Assembly: GCF_034424645.1 (NCBI RefSeq)
Contig: NZ_CP139969.1
Coordinates: 2,852,001-2,916,000, forward strand
Direction: 5' to 3'
Source of the DNA: Bordetella avium
GTDB lineage: Bacteria; Pseudomonadota; Gammaproteobacteria; Burkholderiales; Burkholderiaceae_B
DNA length: 64,000 bases
Positions 21,735-32,358 of the stretch are shown here, piece by piece (position 1 is the first letter of the stretch; each line of letters opens with the position of its first letter). The translations under genes and the position numbers were made by a program. Under the pieces are notes generated by a model. That model did not search any database. It had not been told where the DNA came from and worked only from the letters and a program-made list of their open reading frames with translations.

Positions 21735-22044
21735 AGATAAGACAAGCCGGAAACCTGTATGCACTTGTAATTTTGCGGCGCATCCCATCCCGCTTCAGCC
21801 CCCCCCGCATGTATGCCCGCCCGCAGGCAAATCTCCCTCTCATCGTACATTTACAATAAGAAACAATTTTCAGGGCAGCTCCGCTTTCTGGAGATGCCGG
21901 CAATTTAACCCACTCAGGCCGACATCTCGCCTTCTTTTTCATCCTTCCCCTGCTTATTCGCATTCAATTTTGCCTTTTTTCGGCACATTGCCATTCGAGC
22001 AACGGCTTTCTACGATCCGCCGTTCCGCTACTCAGGAGATTCGA

Positions 22045-23016
22045 ATGCAGACCATCCCCCTGCCCATCCGCCCCACGGCCGGACGCTGGCGCACCGCCGA
22101 CGTGGTGGCCCTGTACGAACTGCCGTTTCCGGAGTTGCTGCACCGGGCTCAGAGCGTCCATCGGGAGCACTTCGACGCCACTGAAATCCAGCTCTCCAGC
22201 CTGTTGTCGATCAAGACCGGCGGCTGCCCGGAAGACTGCGGGTATTGCTCGCAGTCGGCCCGCCACGACTCCGGCCTGGCTGCAGAAAAACTGATGCCGC
22301 TGGACGAGGTGCTGGCCGAGGCCCGGGCCGCCAAAAACGCCGGCGCGCAGCGTTTTTGCATGGGCGCGGCATGGCGCAGCCCCAAGCCCCATCACCTGGA
22401 GGCGGTGGCCGAGATGGTGCGCGAGGTCAAGGCGCTGGGCCTGGAAACCTGTGTCACGCTGGGCATGCTGCAAGACGGTCAGGCCGAACAGCTCAAAGAG
22501 GCAGGGCTGGATTACTACAACCACAATCTCGACACCTCGCCCGAGTTCTACGGCAACGTGGTCACCACACGGGGCTATCAGGACCGCCTGGACACGCTGG
22601 CCCGTGTGCGGAACGCCGGCATCCATGTGTGCTGCGGCGGCATTATCGGCATGGGCGAATCGCGCCGCGACCGCGCCAGCCTGATCGCGCAACTGGCCAA
22701 TATGGAACCCTACCCGGAGTCGGTGCCCATCAACCATTTGGTGCCGATTCCCGGCACGCCGCTGGCCGAAGCCGCCCCCGTGGATGTGTTTGAATTCATC
22801 CGCACCATCGCCGTGGCCCGCATCACCATGCCGCGCGCCAAAGTGCGCTTGTCGGCGGGGCGCCAATCCATGAGCGAAGCCGAACAGGCGCTATGCCTGC
22901 TGGCAGGCGCCAACTCCATATTTTACGGCGCATCCTTGCTGACCACCGGCAATCCTCAGGTGCAGGCCGACCGCGCCCTGATGAGCAAGCTGGGCATGCG
23001 TCCCGAGACGGTATGA
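22045..23016 (+). CDS. bioB: biotin synthase
   Basis: 323 residues from the ATG at 22045, preceded by CAGGAG. The radical-SAM motif [11 protein letters not shown] is near residue 60. Further BioB blocks include [32 protein letters not shown] and the C-terminal [28 protein letters not shown]. It inserts sulfur into dethiobiotin using two iron-sulfur clusters. No other bio gene is adjacent. Its stop overlaps the start of the next gene (ATGA). Confidence 0.96.
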   Translation: MQTIPLPIRPTAGRWRTADVVALYELPFPELLHRAQSVHREHFDATEIQLSSLLSIKTGGCPEDCGYCSQSARHDSGLAAEKLMPLDEVLAEARAAKNAGAQRFCMGAAWRSPKPHHLEAVAEMVREVKALGLETCVTLGMLQDGQAEQLKEAGLDYYNHNLDTSPEFYGNVVTTRGYQDRLDTLARVRNAGIHVCCGGIIGMGESRRDRASLIAQLANMEPYPESVPINHLVPIPGTPLAEAAPVDVFEFIRTIAVARITMPRAKVRLSAGRQSMSEAEQALCLLAGANSIFYGASLLTTGNPQVQADRALMSKLGMRPETV

Positions 23017-23861
23017 ATTCCGGTCTGCTGTTTCTACCGTTCAGTGTGCTGTGCAGCGTCGGGCTGGCGGTGTTTCTGAAACTGGCCCGCCGCCAGGGCA
23101 TCGATGCCCGCCAGGCCATCCTGACGAACTACGCCGTCGCATCCGCGCTATGCCTGCTGTTGCTGCAGCCGGACCTGAACCGTTTGCCGCAGGGATCGCT
23201 GCTGCTTGCGCTGGGCGGTCTGGGTGTGCTGCTACCGCTGATTTTCATGGCGCTGGCGCAATCCGTGCGCGCCGCAGGCATCGTGCGGACCGATGCCGCC
23301 CAGCGCCTGTCGCTCTTCATCGCGCTAGGCGCCGCCTTTGTGCTATTTGGCGAGGTCTTCACGGCGCGCAAGCTGGCCGGTATCGCCCTCGCCTGTGCGG
23401 CGCTGTTCTGCCTGCTGCGCAAACCCGCGCACGACGGCGGCGAGCGCGGCGCCTGGCTATGGCCTCTGGTCGTCTGGGTGGGCTATGGCCTGATCGATGT
23501 GCTCTTCAAGGTCATGGCGCGAGGCGGCGCGGGCTTTCCGGCCGCTTTGCTCGGGGCCTTTGTGCTGGCCGGTCTGCTGATGCTGGCTTACTTGCTGTGG
23601 CGCGGCGCTGCCTGGCGCGCACGCGACCTGGCTGCGGGCGTGCTGCTGGGCCTCATCAACTTCGGCAACATCTACAGCTATATCCGGGCCCACCAAAGCC
23701 TGCCCGATCAACCCGCGCTGGTCTTCGCCTCGATGAATATGGGCGTGATCGCCGTGGGCACGGCGGCAGGCGCCCTGCTGTTTTCCGAAAAACTGTCGGC
23801 CTTGAATGGCCTGGGACTGGCCCTGGCGCTGGCCGCAGTCGCCGTGATGCTGCCGCTTTGA
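23013..23861 (+). CDS. DMT-superfamily (EamA-like) permease
   Basis: 282 residues, almost entirely hydrophobic, with about ten helices and an internal repeat in which each half contains one EamA-type five-helix unit. The start overlaps the bioB stop, so it is cotranscribed with bioB. The substrate is not readable from sequence. The coupling makes a role in moving biotin, a precursor or a related metabolite worth considering, but that is inference. Confidence 0.8.
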   Translation: MNSGLLFLPFSVLCSVGLAVFLKLARRQGIDARQAILTNYAVASALCLLLLQPDLNRLPQGSLLLALGGLGVLLPLIFMALAQSVRAAGIVRTDAAQRLSLFIALGAAFVLFGEVFTARKLAGIALACAALFCLLRKPAHDGGERGAWLWPLVVWVGYGLIDVLFKVMARGGAGFPAALLGAFVLAGLLMLAYLLWRGAAWRARDLAAGVLLGLINFGNIYSYIRAHQSLPDQPALVFASMNMGVIAVGTAAGALLFSEKLSALNGLGLALALAAVAVMLPL

Positions 23862-23862
23862 C

Positions 23863-25179
23863 TCAAGAGCCGGCGCGCGGCTCGTTATTGGGCGGCTGCA
23901 TGACATCGGCCATCGGCGTGAGCATTTCCATGTCGGGATCGGCGACCGGATCCACCCGGGGATCAAGGGCTACCACCGCAGGTGAGGATTGCAGGGTATC
24001 GGGCATGGGTACAAACTGGACCGGCGCCTCATCCACCTGATTGACACCGGTGATGGCGCTGGGCCGCACACGCCAGACAAGAATGAGCGCGCAAAGGGGC
24101 ACGAAAACATAGTAAGTGGTGTAGCCGCCCAGAGACATGATAAGGCCGGCCACCAGCGGCCCCAGACAGGCGCCCACGCCATACACCATGAGCAAGACAG
24201 CGCTCAGGCTGACACGGCGGTCGGCCTCGACATGGTCGTTGGCCAGCGCCGCCCCCAGGGGGTAGAGCGTGAACTGCAAAATCCCCTGCATGCCCGATAG
24301 CGCCAGCAAGGCCCAGAAAGGCAGGTCCACCCAACCCCACATAAAGACGGGCAGCAGCACCAGCAACGCGGCATTGAAACGGATCAGGCCGGCGCGGTTG
24401 ATACGATCGGACAGCCATCCGATAGGCCATTGCGAGAGCAGACCGGCCGTGACGGCGACGGCCACAAAGAGCGCCACCTGCGAGGTATCCAGGCCATACT
24501 TGACGGCATAAACCGGCGCCAAACCGTAAAAAGCCCCGCTCAGATTGCCCGCCACGAACAGGACGGTCATGGCCAGCGGCACACGTTTGACGAAGAAAAA
24601 GAAATCCAGGGGCGCCGGACGCGGCGTGGGCGGGTGCGAGCGCGCCGTTACGGCGATCGGCACCAGGCAGAGCACCAAACACATGGCCACCAGCACCAGC
24701 GGACCGCTGTCGAGGTTGGCGTAGAGCGTCAGCGCCAGTTGGCCAAGCACGGTGCCCAAGCCGGAGACGACCATATAAACCGAAAACACGCGGCCGCGCT
24801 GATGATTCTCGGTTTGTTCGTTGAGCCAGCTCTCGATGACCATGAACTCGGTCACCATCATGATGCCGGAGATCAGGCGCAGAAGCAGCCAGATGGGCAG
24901 AGAGTCGGTTTGCGCCTGCAGCAGAATCATGCTGGTGGCCACCGCCGCGCACGCCACGAAAGCCCGGATATGCCCCACCCGGATAATCAGTTTATGACCC
25001 AGGCGCGCACCGCAAACCAGGCCCAGATAATACCCCGCGATCATGGCGCCGACCCAAACCTCATTGACGGATTTCGCCGTCAGGGTGAGGCCCATATAGG
25101 TGTTGAACAAGCCCGTGCCGATGAGCATCAACAACGTGGCGAAGTACAGCGACGAAAACGAGGAAATGGTGGCGAACAT
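23863..25179 (-). CDS. major facilitator superfamily transporter (YcaD-like)
   Basis: 438 residues with 12 predicted helices, the central loop marked by the polar stretch around RSHPPTPRPAPLDF, and a hydrophilic C-terminal tail of about 50 residues. The loop 2 region (GARLGHKLIIRVGHIRAF) and the WLNEQTENHQRGRVFSVY block match YcaD-type permeases of unknown substrate. A C7 run immediately precedes the ATG on the coding strand and no ribosome site is obvious. Confidence 0.85.
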   Translation of the reverse strand: MFATISSFSSLYFATLLMLIGTGLFNTYMGLTLTAKSVNEVWVGAMIAGYYLGLVCGARLGHKLIIRVGHIRAFVACAAVATSMILLQAQTDSLPIWLLLRLISGIMMVTEFMVIESWLNEQTENHQRGRVFSVYMVVSGLGTVLGQLALTLYANLDSGPLVLVAMCLVLCLVPIAVTARSHPPTPRPAPLDFFFFVKRVPLAMTVLFVAGNLSGAFYGLAPVYAVKYGLDTSQVALFVAVAVTAGLLSQWPIGWLSDRINRAGLIRFNAALLVLLPVFMWGWVDLPFWALLALSGMQGILQFTLYPLGAALANDHVEADRRVSLSAVLLMVYGVGACLGPLVAGLIMSLGGYTTYYVFVPLCALILVWRVRPSAITGVNQVDEAPVQFVPMPDTLQSSPAVVALDPRVDPVADPDMEMLTPMADVMQPPNNEPRAGS

Positions 25180-25236
25180 GGGGGGGCAGGCGGCAGCGTG
25201 CGCAGGGAGGCCAGCCGGCCTCCCGCTAAGGATGGA

Positions 25237-25740
25237 TCAGATTTGCGACAGCAGCGTTTCGGCGTCGCTCACTTCGAACTTGCCGGGAGCTTCGATGTTC
25301 AAGCGAGTGACCACGCCGTCTTCGATCAAGGCCGAATAGCGCTGCGAACGCACGCCCATGCCGCGCGCGATCAGATCAAGCTCGAGACCCAGCTCGCGCG
25401 TCCAGAGCGCCGAGCCGTCGGCCAGCAGACGCACTTTACCCGTGGCGTGCTGATCACGACCCCAGGCGCCCATCACGAAGGCGTCATTGACCGCGACACA
25501 CCAGATTTCATCCACGCCCTTGGCCTTGAAAGCCTCGGCCTGCGCCACATAGCCAGGCAGATGCTTGGCCGAGCAGGTCGGCGTAAAAGCGCCCGGCACG
25601 GCGAACAAGGCGATTTTCTTGCCGCGCGTCAGGTCGGCCACCTGAAAGGCATTGGGGCCGAGCTGGCAGCCCGGGGTTTCGGTTTCAATGAACTCGGTGA
25701 GGGTGCCATCCGGAACACGGGCGCCAACAGAAATTGTCAT
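25237..25740 (-). CDS. peroxiredoxin (Prx5 / AhpE-like, thiol-dependent)
   Basis: 167 residues from the ATG at 25740 (MTISVGARVPDGTL), with GGAGAATTGC before it. The peroxidatic cysteine is in VPGAFTPTCSAKHLPGYV near residue 50. No second conserved resolving cysteine pattern is obvious apart from Cys in EIWCVAVND. It reduces hydroperoxides in the cytoplasm with glutaredoxin or thioredoxin as reductant. Confidence 0.93.
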   Translation of the reverse strand: MTISVGARVPDGTLTEFIETETPGCQLGPNAFQVADLTRGKKIALFAVPGAFTPTCSAKHLPGYVAQAEAFKAKGVDEIWCVAVNDAFVMGAWGRDQHATGKVRLLADGSALWTRELGLELDLIARGMGVRSQRYSALIEDGVVTRLNIEAPGKFEVSDAETLLSQI

Positions 25741-25873
25741 GCAATTCTCCAACAGGAACAGTTGTTTCTTGGTTTGAGGCGGCAAGCCGCCTGACCTCAA
25801 TCATAGATCGCGCCAGCCCCGATCGGACTTGCGTCCGATCAGGAAAAAACGCCAAACGTTTGCACACACACCC

Positions 25874-28800
25874 TCATTTCAGAGAGAAATCCACCCGCGA
25901 AGGCTTGCCATCGTCTTTGATGCCCGAAGCGTCGAGCTGGGGCGCGACCAGAAAAATCCGGTCGGCCGGGCCCTCAGTCTGTAATGTCTCGTATACCGTC
26001 TGAGCACGCTCATCGGCCAGTTTGCGCAGGCTTTCCTGCGAAATCGGCGCCACCCCCTTGAGCAAAGCCATCATCTGCTCAGCCGGTATCGATTTGGCCA
26101 TCCCGATGAGGTTACGCGGCTTGCCCTCGATCTTGGTGTCGTCATACACCTTTTCAAGATATTTATTGCGCTCGGCCGGACTGACATCGACCCCGTCGGG
26201 ATGGATTTTCTTGCCCCGCCCCGCTGTGTCGCGCACCTTGGCCAGACGGATTTGCCGCTCGACCCAGGCCGCGCGCAAGCCGTCTTCATCGGTGTTGAGG
26301 TCCGCCCGTCCGGCGATATCCAGCTTCAGGCCCGGCCGGTCGTTCAGCGCCTTAGCCAGCGTTTGCAGGCGTTTTTCGCTCTCGGCCGTCAGTTGGGCGC
26401 TGCCTGGTGCGAATTCGATATACGACAGCTCTTCGCCGCCGCCAAAGGCCGAGGCCAGCAGGGTAAAGGGAGAGGTGACGGCCTTGACGATGAGATTCAC
26501 AAAAACCCGCGCGATAATCCCGCCCACCGAGAACTGAGGGTCATCCAGTGAGCCGGAGATGGGCAGATTGATGTCGATATTACCCTTGCTGTCCTTGAGC
26601 AGGGCGACCGCCAGCAGCACAGGCAGTTTCAGCGCATCTTTGCTATCGGTTCTATCGCCGAAGGTGAGCTGGTTGAGTATGACGCGATTGCTAGCCTGCA
26701 AGGCGCGATCCTTGATCTGGTACTGAACATCGACCGAGAGCTTGCCCCGCACGATGGGATAGCCCATGTACTTGGCCGAATAGGTCGTGAAACGAGGCAG
26801 ATCCACGCCCTTGGCGGACGCCTTGAGATCGAGCGCCAGATATTGCGCGAAGGGCTGTACCGTGCCGCTGATGGAAAACGGCGCGGTGGTGTAGACCCGT
26901 CCGCCCACCTTCACCGTAGCAGGCTTGGGATTGCGAGAAGACACCGCCGAGATCGACCCTTCGATAGCGGAAAGCTCGGCCGTGTAATTGGGTTGCACGA
27001 AGCGGTCGGTAAAGCTCATGCGGCCACGCTTGAGCGTCACGCTGTTGACCGACATATCGGGCATGGCCGCCGCCTGTTTGGCCGACGCCCCGCTGGCCTT
27101 AGCGGCCGGGCGAGAGCGGGTCTGCGTGTCTTGCGTGATGGAGCCGCCCGCCTGCCCCGGTTCGGCCACCAGATCCATGACGTTCAGGCTGCCCTGCGCA
27201 TTGAGCAAGAGCCGGCCGTAGAAATCGTCCAGCACAATATCGCCCAGATTGGCCGAGAAGGCATCGCCGCGCACGGCCACCTGCATATTGCTGAAAGCCA
27301 GCTTGCCCCAGTTGAGAAAGTCCGCCTGATTAACGCGGTCTTGCAGATCAAAATCACTGACCTCGGCCGCGCCTCGCCAGGCAGCGGTCATGGGCGTCTG
27401 GCCGTTGGCGGCTGCGAACTCGGCCTGCCCCTGCGCGCCGACGGTCACCGCACGCACCGTGGCATTCAGGCTGGAGGCCACATAGGGACCGAATGGCGCC
27501 AGATCGAGGCCGCTCAGATCCACCTGGCTCTTGAGACTGAGGGGTGCGGAGGTCAAGACGCCTTGCATGGCCAACCGCCCTTTGCCCTGGATATCGGCAG
27601 CCTTCAGCGTGAAGTTTGTCGGGGCGGCGCCCATGGACAACTGGTCTGCCTGAATCTCCATCTGCCCCAGGCGAAGGTCCAGCGCCGGGCGCATGGCCTC
27701 GTCACGAACGGTCAGGCTGGTCAGAGAGAGCGAGACATCGCGCGCGCTGAACTGCTGATCCAGCACCAGCCGGGCGTCCAAGCCCAGGCGGCCATCCTGG
27801 ATGCTCAGCGGCACAGCCGCCAACACCGCCGGCGCAAAGGGCGCCAGCGCCAGATTGCTCAGGTGCAATTGCAGGTCTAGCGCCAAGGGATGGAGCCCCA
27901 GCGGCCCCTTAGCGCGCAGCCAAGCGCCATCGGCGCTGCGCGTCATATCGGCCCAGAGACGGATGGGCTGCCCAGCGGGCTGCGGCCATTGCACGTTCTC
28001 GGCCGTCAGGTTCAGGCCGTCGAGGGGATAGTCCAGACCGAGCCCGGCATCACTGAGCATCACCTCGGCATCGTGAACATTGACGGCGTCGATCGTCAGC
28101 TGCCATCCGGGCGGCGTGGCAGGCACAAGCCGCGCCACGTTTTCGTCTGCCTGCCCATCGGCCTGTCCGCCCGCTGTTGCTGCGATTTTTTCAGGCGGCG
28201 CCGCCGCCTGAGCCCTTGCCGGAGAGGCCGGCCCGAGCCGCGGCCCGCTTGCGCCGGCCGCGCCGCCAGACGCAACACGCCCCAGCTTATCGATAATCTC
28301 CAGCCAGTTGATGCGCTGACGGGCGTCGCGGCTCACCCAAGCCTGAGGCGCCCAGAGCGCGATTTCCTCGATGGCAAGTTTTTGTTCCAGCGGCTCGCTA
28401 AGGATATTTCTCAGATTCAGCGCGCTCCAGCGCAGCAGTTCCGCACCCGAGGTTTCGCGGACATTCAGTTGGCGCAGGCCCGCCTCGCCAGTCAGCTTGA
28501 AGGCAGGCGGCCCATCCGCCGCCTGCTGGTAGACCAATTGCAGACGGCTGTCGAGCAAGGCGCGATCGAGAATGAGGGGCAGGTCCAGGGCCAGATATCG
28601 GCCCATTGCTGCAAGCCCAGCCCCTCGACACGAAGATCGAGCTTGGCCGAAGGCAGCGCATCGAAGGGGCGCGCCACACCACCGATATCCAGCGGACTGC
28701 CATTGATCCGCATATGCACAGCGGGCCGCAGGTCCACGTCGCGATCATGGCCGAAAGTGGAAAGAAAGGGCAGGCTCAGCGACATATCGTCGATGCGCTG

Positions 28801-29334
28801 CTTGCGGCCGCTGACCTTGTCGTCAAGCTCGATGCGGCCGCCCTCAAGGCTGAAACGATGCAGCGCAAAACGCGGCAAGCCGGCCGGCGGCGTGGCGGGT
28901 TCGGCGGACGTTTCGGAAGCGGCCAGCTTTTGCTGGATATCGGAAAAATTAAAGCGCAACAAATCTTCGCGCGTCAGCGCGAGCTGCGGCGCGACGACAC
29001 GCACGCGATCCAGCACGGGCGCAAACCAGAACAAAGAGCGCCAAGCCGCGCTGACCTCGACCAGCCCGACCTTGAGCAGGGCGGTCTGGGATTGCGGCTG
29101 GGCAATGGCCAGATCCTGCGCACGCAGAGTCAGGGTAAAAGGATTGAAGGCAATATCGCCCACGCTGACTTCGCGGCCGAGCATGGCGGCCACATCGTGG
29201 GTCAGCGCGCTGCGCAGCACTTTTGGGAGCTGCCATGCCGCCAAACCGGCCAGACCGAGCACCACCAGCACGACCGCCCCAAAAATTTTCGCGCAACGGC
29301 GCGAAAGCTTCAGCGCTGGTGGACGCAAGGACAT
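25874..29334 (-). pseudogene. DUF748 (AsmA-superfamily) envelope protein, frameshifted
   Basis: Two overlapping frames make one gene. The first, from the ATG at 29334, gives a membrane anchor (SRRCAKIFGAVVLVVLGLAGLAAWQL) and the family N-terminus. At the GGG at 28602-28604 (plus-strand CCC) it shifts out, while the frame starting at 28606 continues with RYLALDLPLILDRALLDSRLQL for about 900 residues to the stop at 25874. Adding one G restores WGRYLALDLP. The joined product would be about 1150 residues, normal for DUF748. The C-terminus has an OmpA-like FAPGSAQLTAESEKRLQTLA block. The family is linked to outer-membrane lipid transport and assembly. The frameshift is either a real inactivation or a sequence error. 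Confidence 0.8.
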
Positions 29335-29453
29335 ATCGGCAACTCCTGACAGGTTTCTCGGAGATTATCACGCTCCCGAACCGGGCTCGTCTATCATAGG
29401 GTGGCCTGCCAGCCGGCAAGGCCAAATCCTTTTTTGCCAGGTTTCCTTTCGAG

Positions 29454-29942
29454 ATGTCTGACTCTCTTCCTACCCTGAGCCATCTGGACGACAGCGGCCA
29501 GGTGCGCATGGTCGACGTGGGCGACAAAGCCGATGCCGACCGGCTCGCCATTGCCCGTGCCGCTGTGCGCATGAGCCCGCAAGCCTATGGCCTGCTTACC
29601 CAGCCCGGTCAGGGCAAAGGCGAAGTGCTGAATACGGCTCGCGTGGCGGGTGTGCTGGCGGCCAAGCGCTGCGCCGAGCTGATCCCGCTGTGCCACAGCC
29701 TGCCCTTGGCCTTTGTCGGCATCGAGTTCTCGCTCGACGATGAAGGCCATCGCGTGGAGATCCGCGCCACCTGCCGCACACGCTATAAAACCGGCGTCGA
29801 GATGGAGGCCATGACCGCCTGTAGCGTGGCAGCCCTGACCATTTACGACATGTGCAAAGCGGCCGACAAAGGCATTGTTATCGAACAGGTAAGGCTGGCC
29901 TACAAATCCGGAGGTAAGAGCGGTGAGTGGCGCAACGATTGA
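29454..29942 (+). CDS. moaC: cyclic pyranopterin monophosphate synthase
   Basis: 162 residues with the MoaC blocks MVDVGDKADADRLAIA, KRCAELIPLCHSLPL and KTGVEMEAMTACSVAALTIYDMCKA. With MoaA it converts GTP to cPMP, the first step of molybdopterin synthesis. First gene of moaC-moaD-moaE-moaB-moeA, which are all overlapping or nearly so. Confidence 0.96.
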   Translation: MSDSLPTLSHLDDSGQVRMVDVGDKADADRLAIARAAVRMSPQAYGLLTQPGQGKGEVLNTARVAGVLAAKRCAELIPLCHSLPLAFVGIEFSLDDEGHRVEIRATCRTRYKTGVEMEAMTACSVAALTIYDMCKAADKGIVIEQVRLAYKSGGKSGEWRND

Positions 29943-30174
29943 ACTGCGGTATTTCGCCCGAGTCGCGGAAATGCTGGGTAAGCGCGCCGAACGCCTGCCC
30001 CTGCCGCAACCGGCCAACACTGAACAATTGATGGCGGATCTGGCCGCACGCTATCCCCAACTCGCGGGCGTGAAGCGCTTGAAAATCGCCATCAACCAGA
30101 ATCACGTCAAAGGCGAGGCGCCGCTGTCGGCCGGCGACGAAGTCGCGGTCTTCGAGCCGGTCACCGGAGGCTAG
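29923..30174 (+). CDS. moaD: molybdopterin synthase sulfur carrier subunit
   Basis: 83 residues from a GTG at 29923 that lies inside the end of moaC. GGAGGT 7 bases upstream fixes the start. Ubiquitin-like fold, ending in the required Gly-Gly (EPVTGG). The C-terminal thiocarboxylate donates sulfur to cPMP in complex with MoaE. Confidence 0.94.
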   Translation: MSGATIELRYFARVAEMLGKRAERLPLPQPANTEQLMADLAARYPQLAGVKRLKIAINQNHVKGEAPLSAGDEVAVFEPVTGG

Positions 30175-30176
30175 CC

Positions 30177-30647
30177 ATGATCGTCGTACAAACCGAAGAC
30201 TTCGATGCCGGCGCCCTGCTGGCGGGTCTGCGCGCCGAAGCCGGCGCGGCCGCTGGCGCCATCGTGACCTTTACCGGCTATGTGCGCGATTACGCGCCGG
30301 ACGAAGCCACCGAGACGCTGTTCCTGGAACACTATCCCGGCATGTGCGAACGCGAACTGGCCGAGATCGCCGAGACGGCGCGCTCGCGCTGGCAATTGGC
30401 CGGCACGGTCATCGCCCACCGCGTCGGCGCCCTGCCGCGCGAAAGCCAGATCGTGTTCGTCGCCGCCGCCAGCGCGCATCGCGGCGATGCCTTTCGCGGC
30501 TGCGAATTCATGATAGACGCGCTGAAAACACGCGCGCCCTTCTGGAAGCGCGAAACGCTGGCCAGCGGCAACAGCTTCTGGGTCGAGCAGCGCGCCAGCG
30601 ACGAAGCGCGCACCGATGCCTGGAATAAGGACGAGGAGACAGCATGA
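30177..30647 (+). CDS. moaE: molybdopterin synthase catalytic subunit
   Basis: 156 residues with the MoaE blocks TFTGYVRDYAPDE, LFLEHYPGMCERELAEI, HRVGALPRESQIVFVAAASAHR and APFWKRETL with its catalytic lysine. It forms a heterotetramer with MoaD. Two bases separate it from moaD and it overlaps moaB by four. Confidence 0.96.
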   Translation: MIVVQTEDFDAGALLAGLRAEAGAAAGAIVTFTGYVRDYAPDEATETLFLEHYPGMCERELAEIAETARSRWQLAGTVIAHRVGALPRESQIVFVAAASAHRGDAFRGCEFMIDALKTRAPFWKRETLASGNSFWVEQRASDEARTDAWNKDEETA

Positions 30648-31162
30648 ACGCCAACACCCCTATCCCGCTGGTCTGCGCCGTGCTGACCATCAGCGATACG
30701 CGCAGCCCCGCCGAAGACACCTCGGGCGATCTCCTGGCCGAACATATCGTCGCGGCCAACCATCATTGCGCGCACCGCGCCATCGTGCCGGACGACATCT
30801 ATCAGATCCGGCGCGTGCTCAGCGACTGGATCGCCAACCCTGAGGTCCAGGTCATCCTGACCAACGGCGGCACCGGTTTCTCGCCGCGCAACTGCCTGCC
30901 CGAAGCGGTAAGGCCCTTGTTTGACCGCGAAATCGAAGGTTTTGGCGAACTGTTCCGCCAGATTTCCTATGATGATATCGGCAGCTCGACCATCCAGTCG
31001 CGCGCCCTGGCGGGCTATGCCAATCAGACGGTGATCTTCTGCATGCCTGGCTCGACCCGCGCCTGCAAAACCGCCTGGACGCGCATCATTGCCGAACAAC
31101 TCGACAGCCGATACAAACCCTGCAACTTCGCCACGCAGCTCTCGCGCAAGGACGCATCATGA
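30644..31162 (+). CDS. moaB: molybdenum cofactor biosynthesis protein MoaB (molybdopterin adenylyltransferase type)
   Basis: 172 residues with the MoaB/Mog signature blocks VLTISDTRSPAEDTSGD, ILTNGGTGFSPRN and MPGSTRACKTAW. It should adenylate molybdopterin before metal insertion by MoeA; E. coli MoaB itself is inactive, so activity here rests on the wider family. Starts within the moaE stop and overlaps moeA. Confidence 0.92.
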   Translation: MNANTPIPLVCAVLTISDTRSPAEDTSGDLLAEHIVAANHHCAHRAIVPDDIYQIRRVLSDWIANPEVQVILTNGGTGFSPRNCLPEAVRPLFDREIEGFGELFRQISYDDIGSSTIQSRALAGYANQTVIFCMPGSTRACKTAWTRIIAEQLDSRYKPCNFATQLSRKDAS

Positions 31163-32358
31163 TGGAATTCGATCAGGCCCAGGCCCAGTTGGCCGAGGCC
31201 GCGGCGGCGCTAACACGCCGCGAGACCCTGCCCCTGGCCAGACTGGCCGGCCGCGTGTTAGCGCAGGACATCACGGCCACGCTGGATCTGCCCTCTGCCG
31301 ATAACAGCGCCATGGACGGCTATGCCATCCGCTACGCCGATTATCAGGCTGGACGCGCCCTGCCCGTGACGCAACGCGTATTCGCGGGCGAGATGCCGGC
31401 GCGGCTGGAGGCCGGGCAGGCGGCGCGCCTGTTCACGGGCAGCCTGCTCCCCGAAGGGGCCGACACCGTCATCATGCAGGAAGACGCTCGTGAAACCGAC
31501 GGCCAGGTCGAGATTCTGCTCGCGCCGAGCGCAGGCCAGCATGTGCGCAAACGAGGCGAAGACACCCGCGCCGGCGCGCTGCTGCTGGCGGGGGGCACGG
31601 TCTTGCAAGCCGCGCACATCGCCTTGCTGGCCTCCCAGGGTATTGCGCAGGCCGAGGTTATCGACCGGCTGCGCGTGGGCATCCTCACCACCGGCGATGA
31701 ACTGGTGCCGCCGGGCGCGCCCCGCCAAGCCCAGCAGATCTATAACTCCAATGGCGCCATGCTGGCCGCACTGGCCGAAGGCATGGGCGCGCAAGCCACT
31801 CATGTACTGCACGCCCGCGACGACGAGGAGAGCCTGAAAGCGGCCTTCGATCAGTTGCTGGACGATTGCGATTTGATCCTGAGCGTGGGCGGCGTCTCAG
31901 TCGGCGAGCGCGATCTGGTCAAACCGGTGCTGGAGTCCATGGGAGCTCAGTTGGTGCTCTGGAAGGTACGCATGAAACCGGGCAAGCCGGTAGCGCTGGC
32001 CCATGCGCGCGGCAAGCCTCTGGTCTGCCTGCCAGGCAATCCGGTATCGGCCTACACGGTATTCACGGTCTTGGTCTCTCCCTTGCTGCGCCGCATGCAA
32101 GGCCGCCGGGAGATCTACCCGCGCGTCGATCATGTGGCTTTACGCACAGCGCATACCCGCCGAGATGGCCGCGAGGAATTTCTGCGGGTGCAATACCGTG
32201 TGGGCCTCACGCCCGAGCTGCATGCCTACACCAATCAGAGTTCGGGCGTACTGAGCTCCCTGGCCTGGTCGGATGGGCTGGCGCGGCTGCCCTACGACAC
32301 CGATATCCAGGACGGCGCGCAGGTACGCTATTACGACATGCGCCTGTGGCAGGCTTAG
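31159..32358 (+). CDS. moeA: molybdopterin molybdenumtransferase
   Basis: 399 residues. MoeA hallmarks are PSADNSAMDGYAIRYAD near residue 50, FTGSLLPEGADTVIMQED, GILTTGDELVPPG, SVGGVSVGERDLVKPVL and LPGNPVSAYTVF. It inserts molybdate into adenylated molybdopterin. It converges on mobA with a four-base overlap (TTAG shared as two opposite stop codons). Confidence 0.96.
   Translation: MMEFDQAQAQLAEAAAALTRRETLPLARLAGRVLAQDITATLDLPSADNSAMDGYAIRYADYQAGRALPVTQRVFAGEMPARLEAGQAARLFTGSLLPEGADTVIMQEDARETDGQVEILLAPSAGQHVRKRGEDTRAGALLLAGGTVLQAAHIALLASQGIAQAEVIDRLRVGILTTGDELVPPGAPRQAQQIYNSNGAMLAALAEGMGAQATHVLHARDDEESLKAAFDQLLDDCDLILSVGGVSVGERDLVKPVLESMGAQLVLWKVRMKPGKPVALAHARGKPLVCLPGNPVSAYTVFTVLVSPLLRRMQGRREIYPRVDHVALRTAHTRRDGREEFLRVQYRVGLTPELHAYTNQSSGVLSSLAWSDGLARLPYDTDIQDGAQVRYYDMRLWQA

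Larger units (their letters stand above)
21563..22044. other. intergenic region before bioB with two operators and a gene remnant
   Basis: About 480 bases. The minus strand holds operator C, then about 18 sense codons ending in TAA at 21664 (translated end HPTVNAASFVKEAVQK) with no usual start codon, then a small terminator and operator B. The remainder up to bioB has a C8 run near 21800 and an isolated TACAAT at 21852 without a partner -35. I see no complete gene. Confidence 0.4.

Noticed and set aside
21664..21963. A 99-codon minus-strand frame as a complete gene
   Set aside because: The front half is Arg/Lys/Cys-rich with no ribosome site; only the last ~18 codons, after operator C, look natural, so it is kept only as a possible remnant.
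24430..25794. A 454-codon plus-strand open frame across the MFS and peroxiredoxin genes
   Set aside because: Spans two well-supported minus-strand genes and is rich in Arg/Gln/His, typical of antisense frames.
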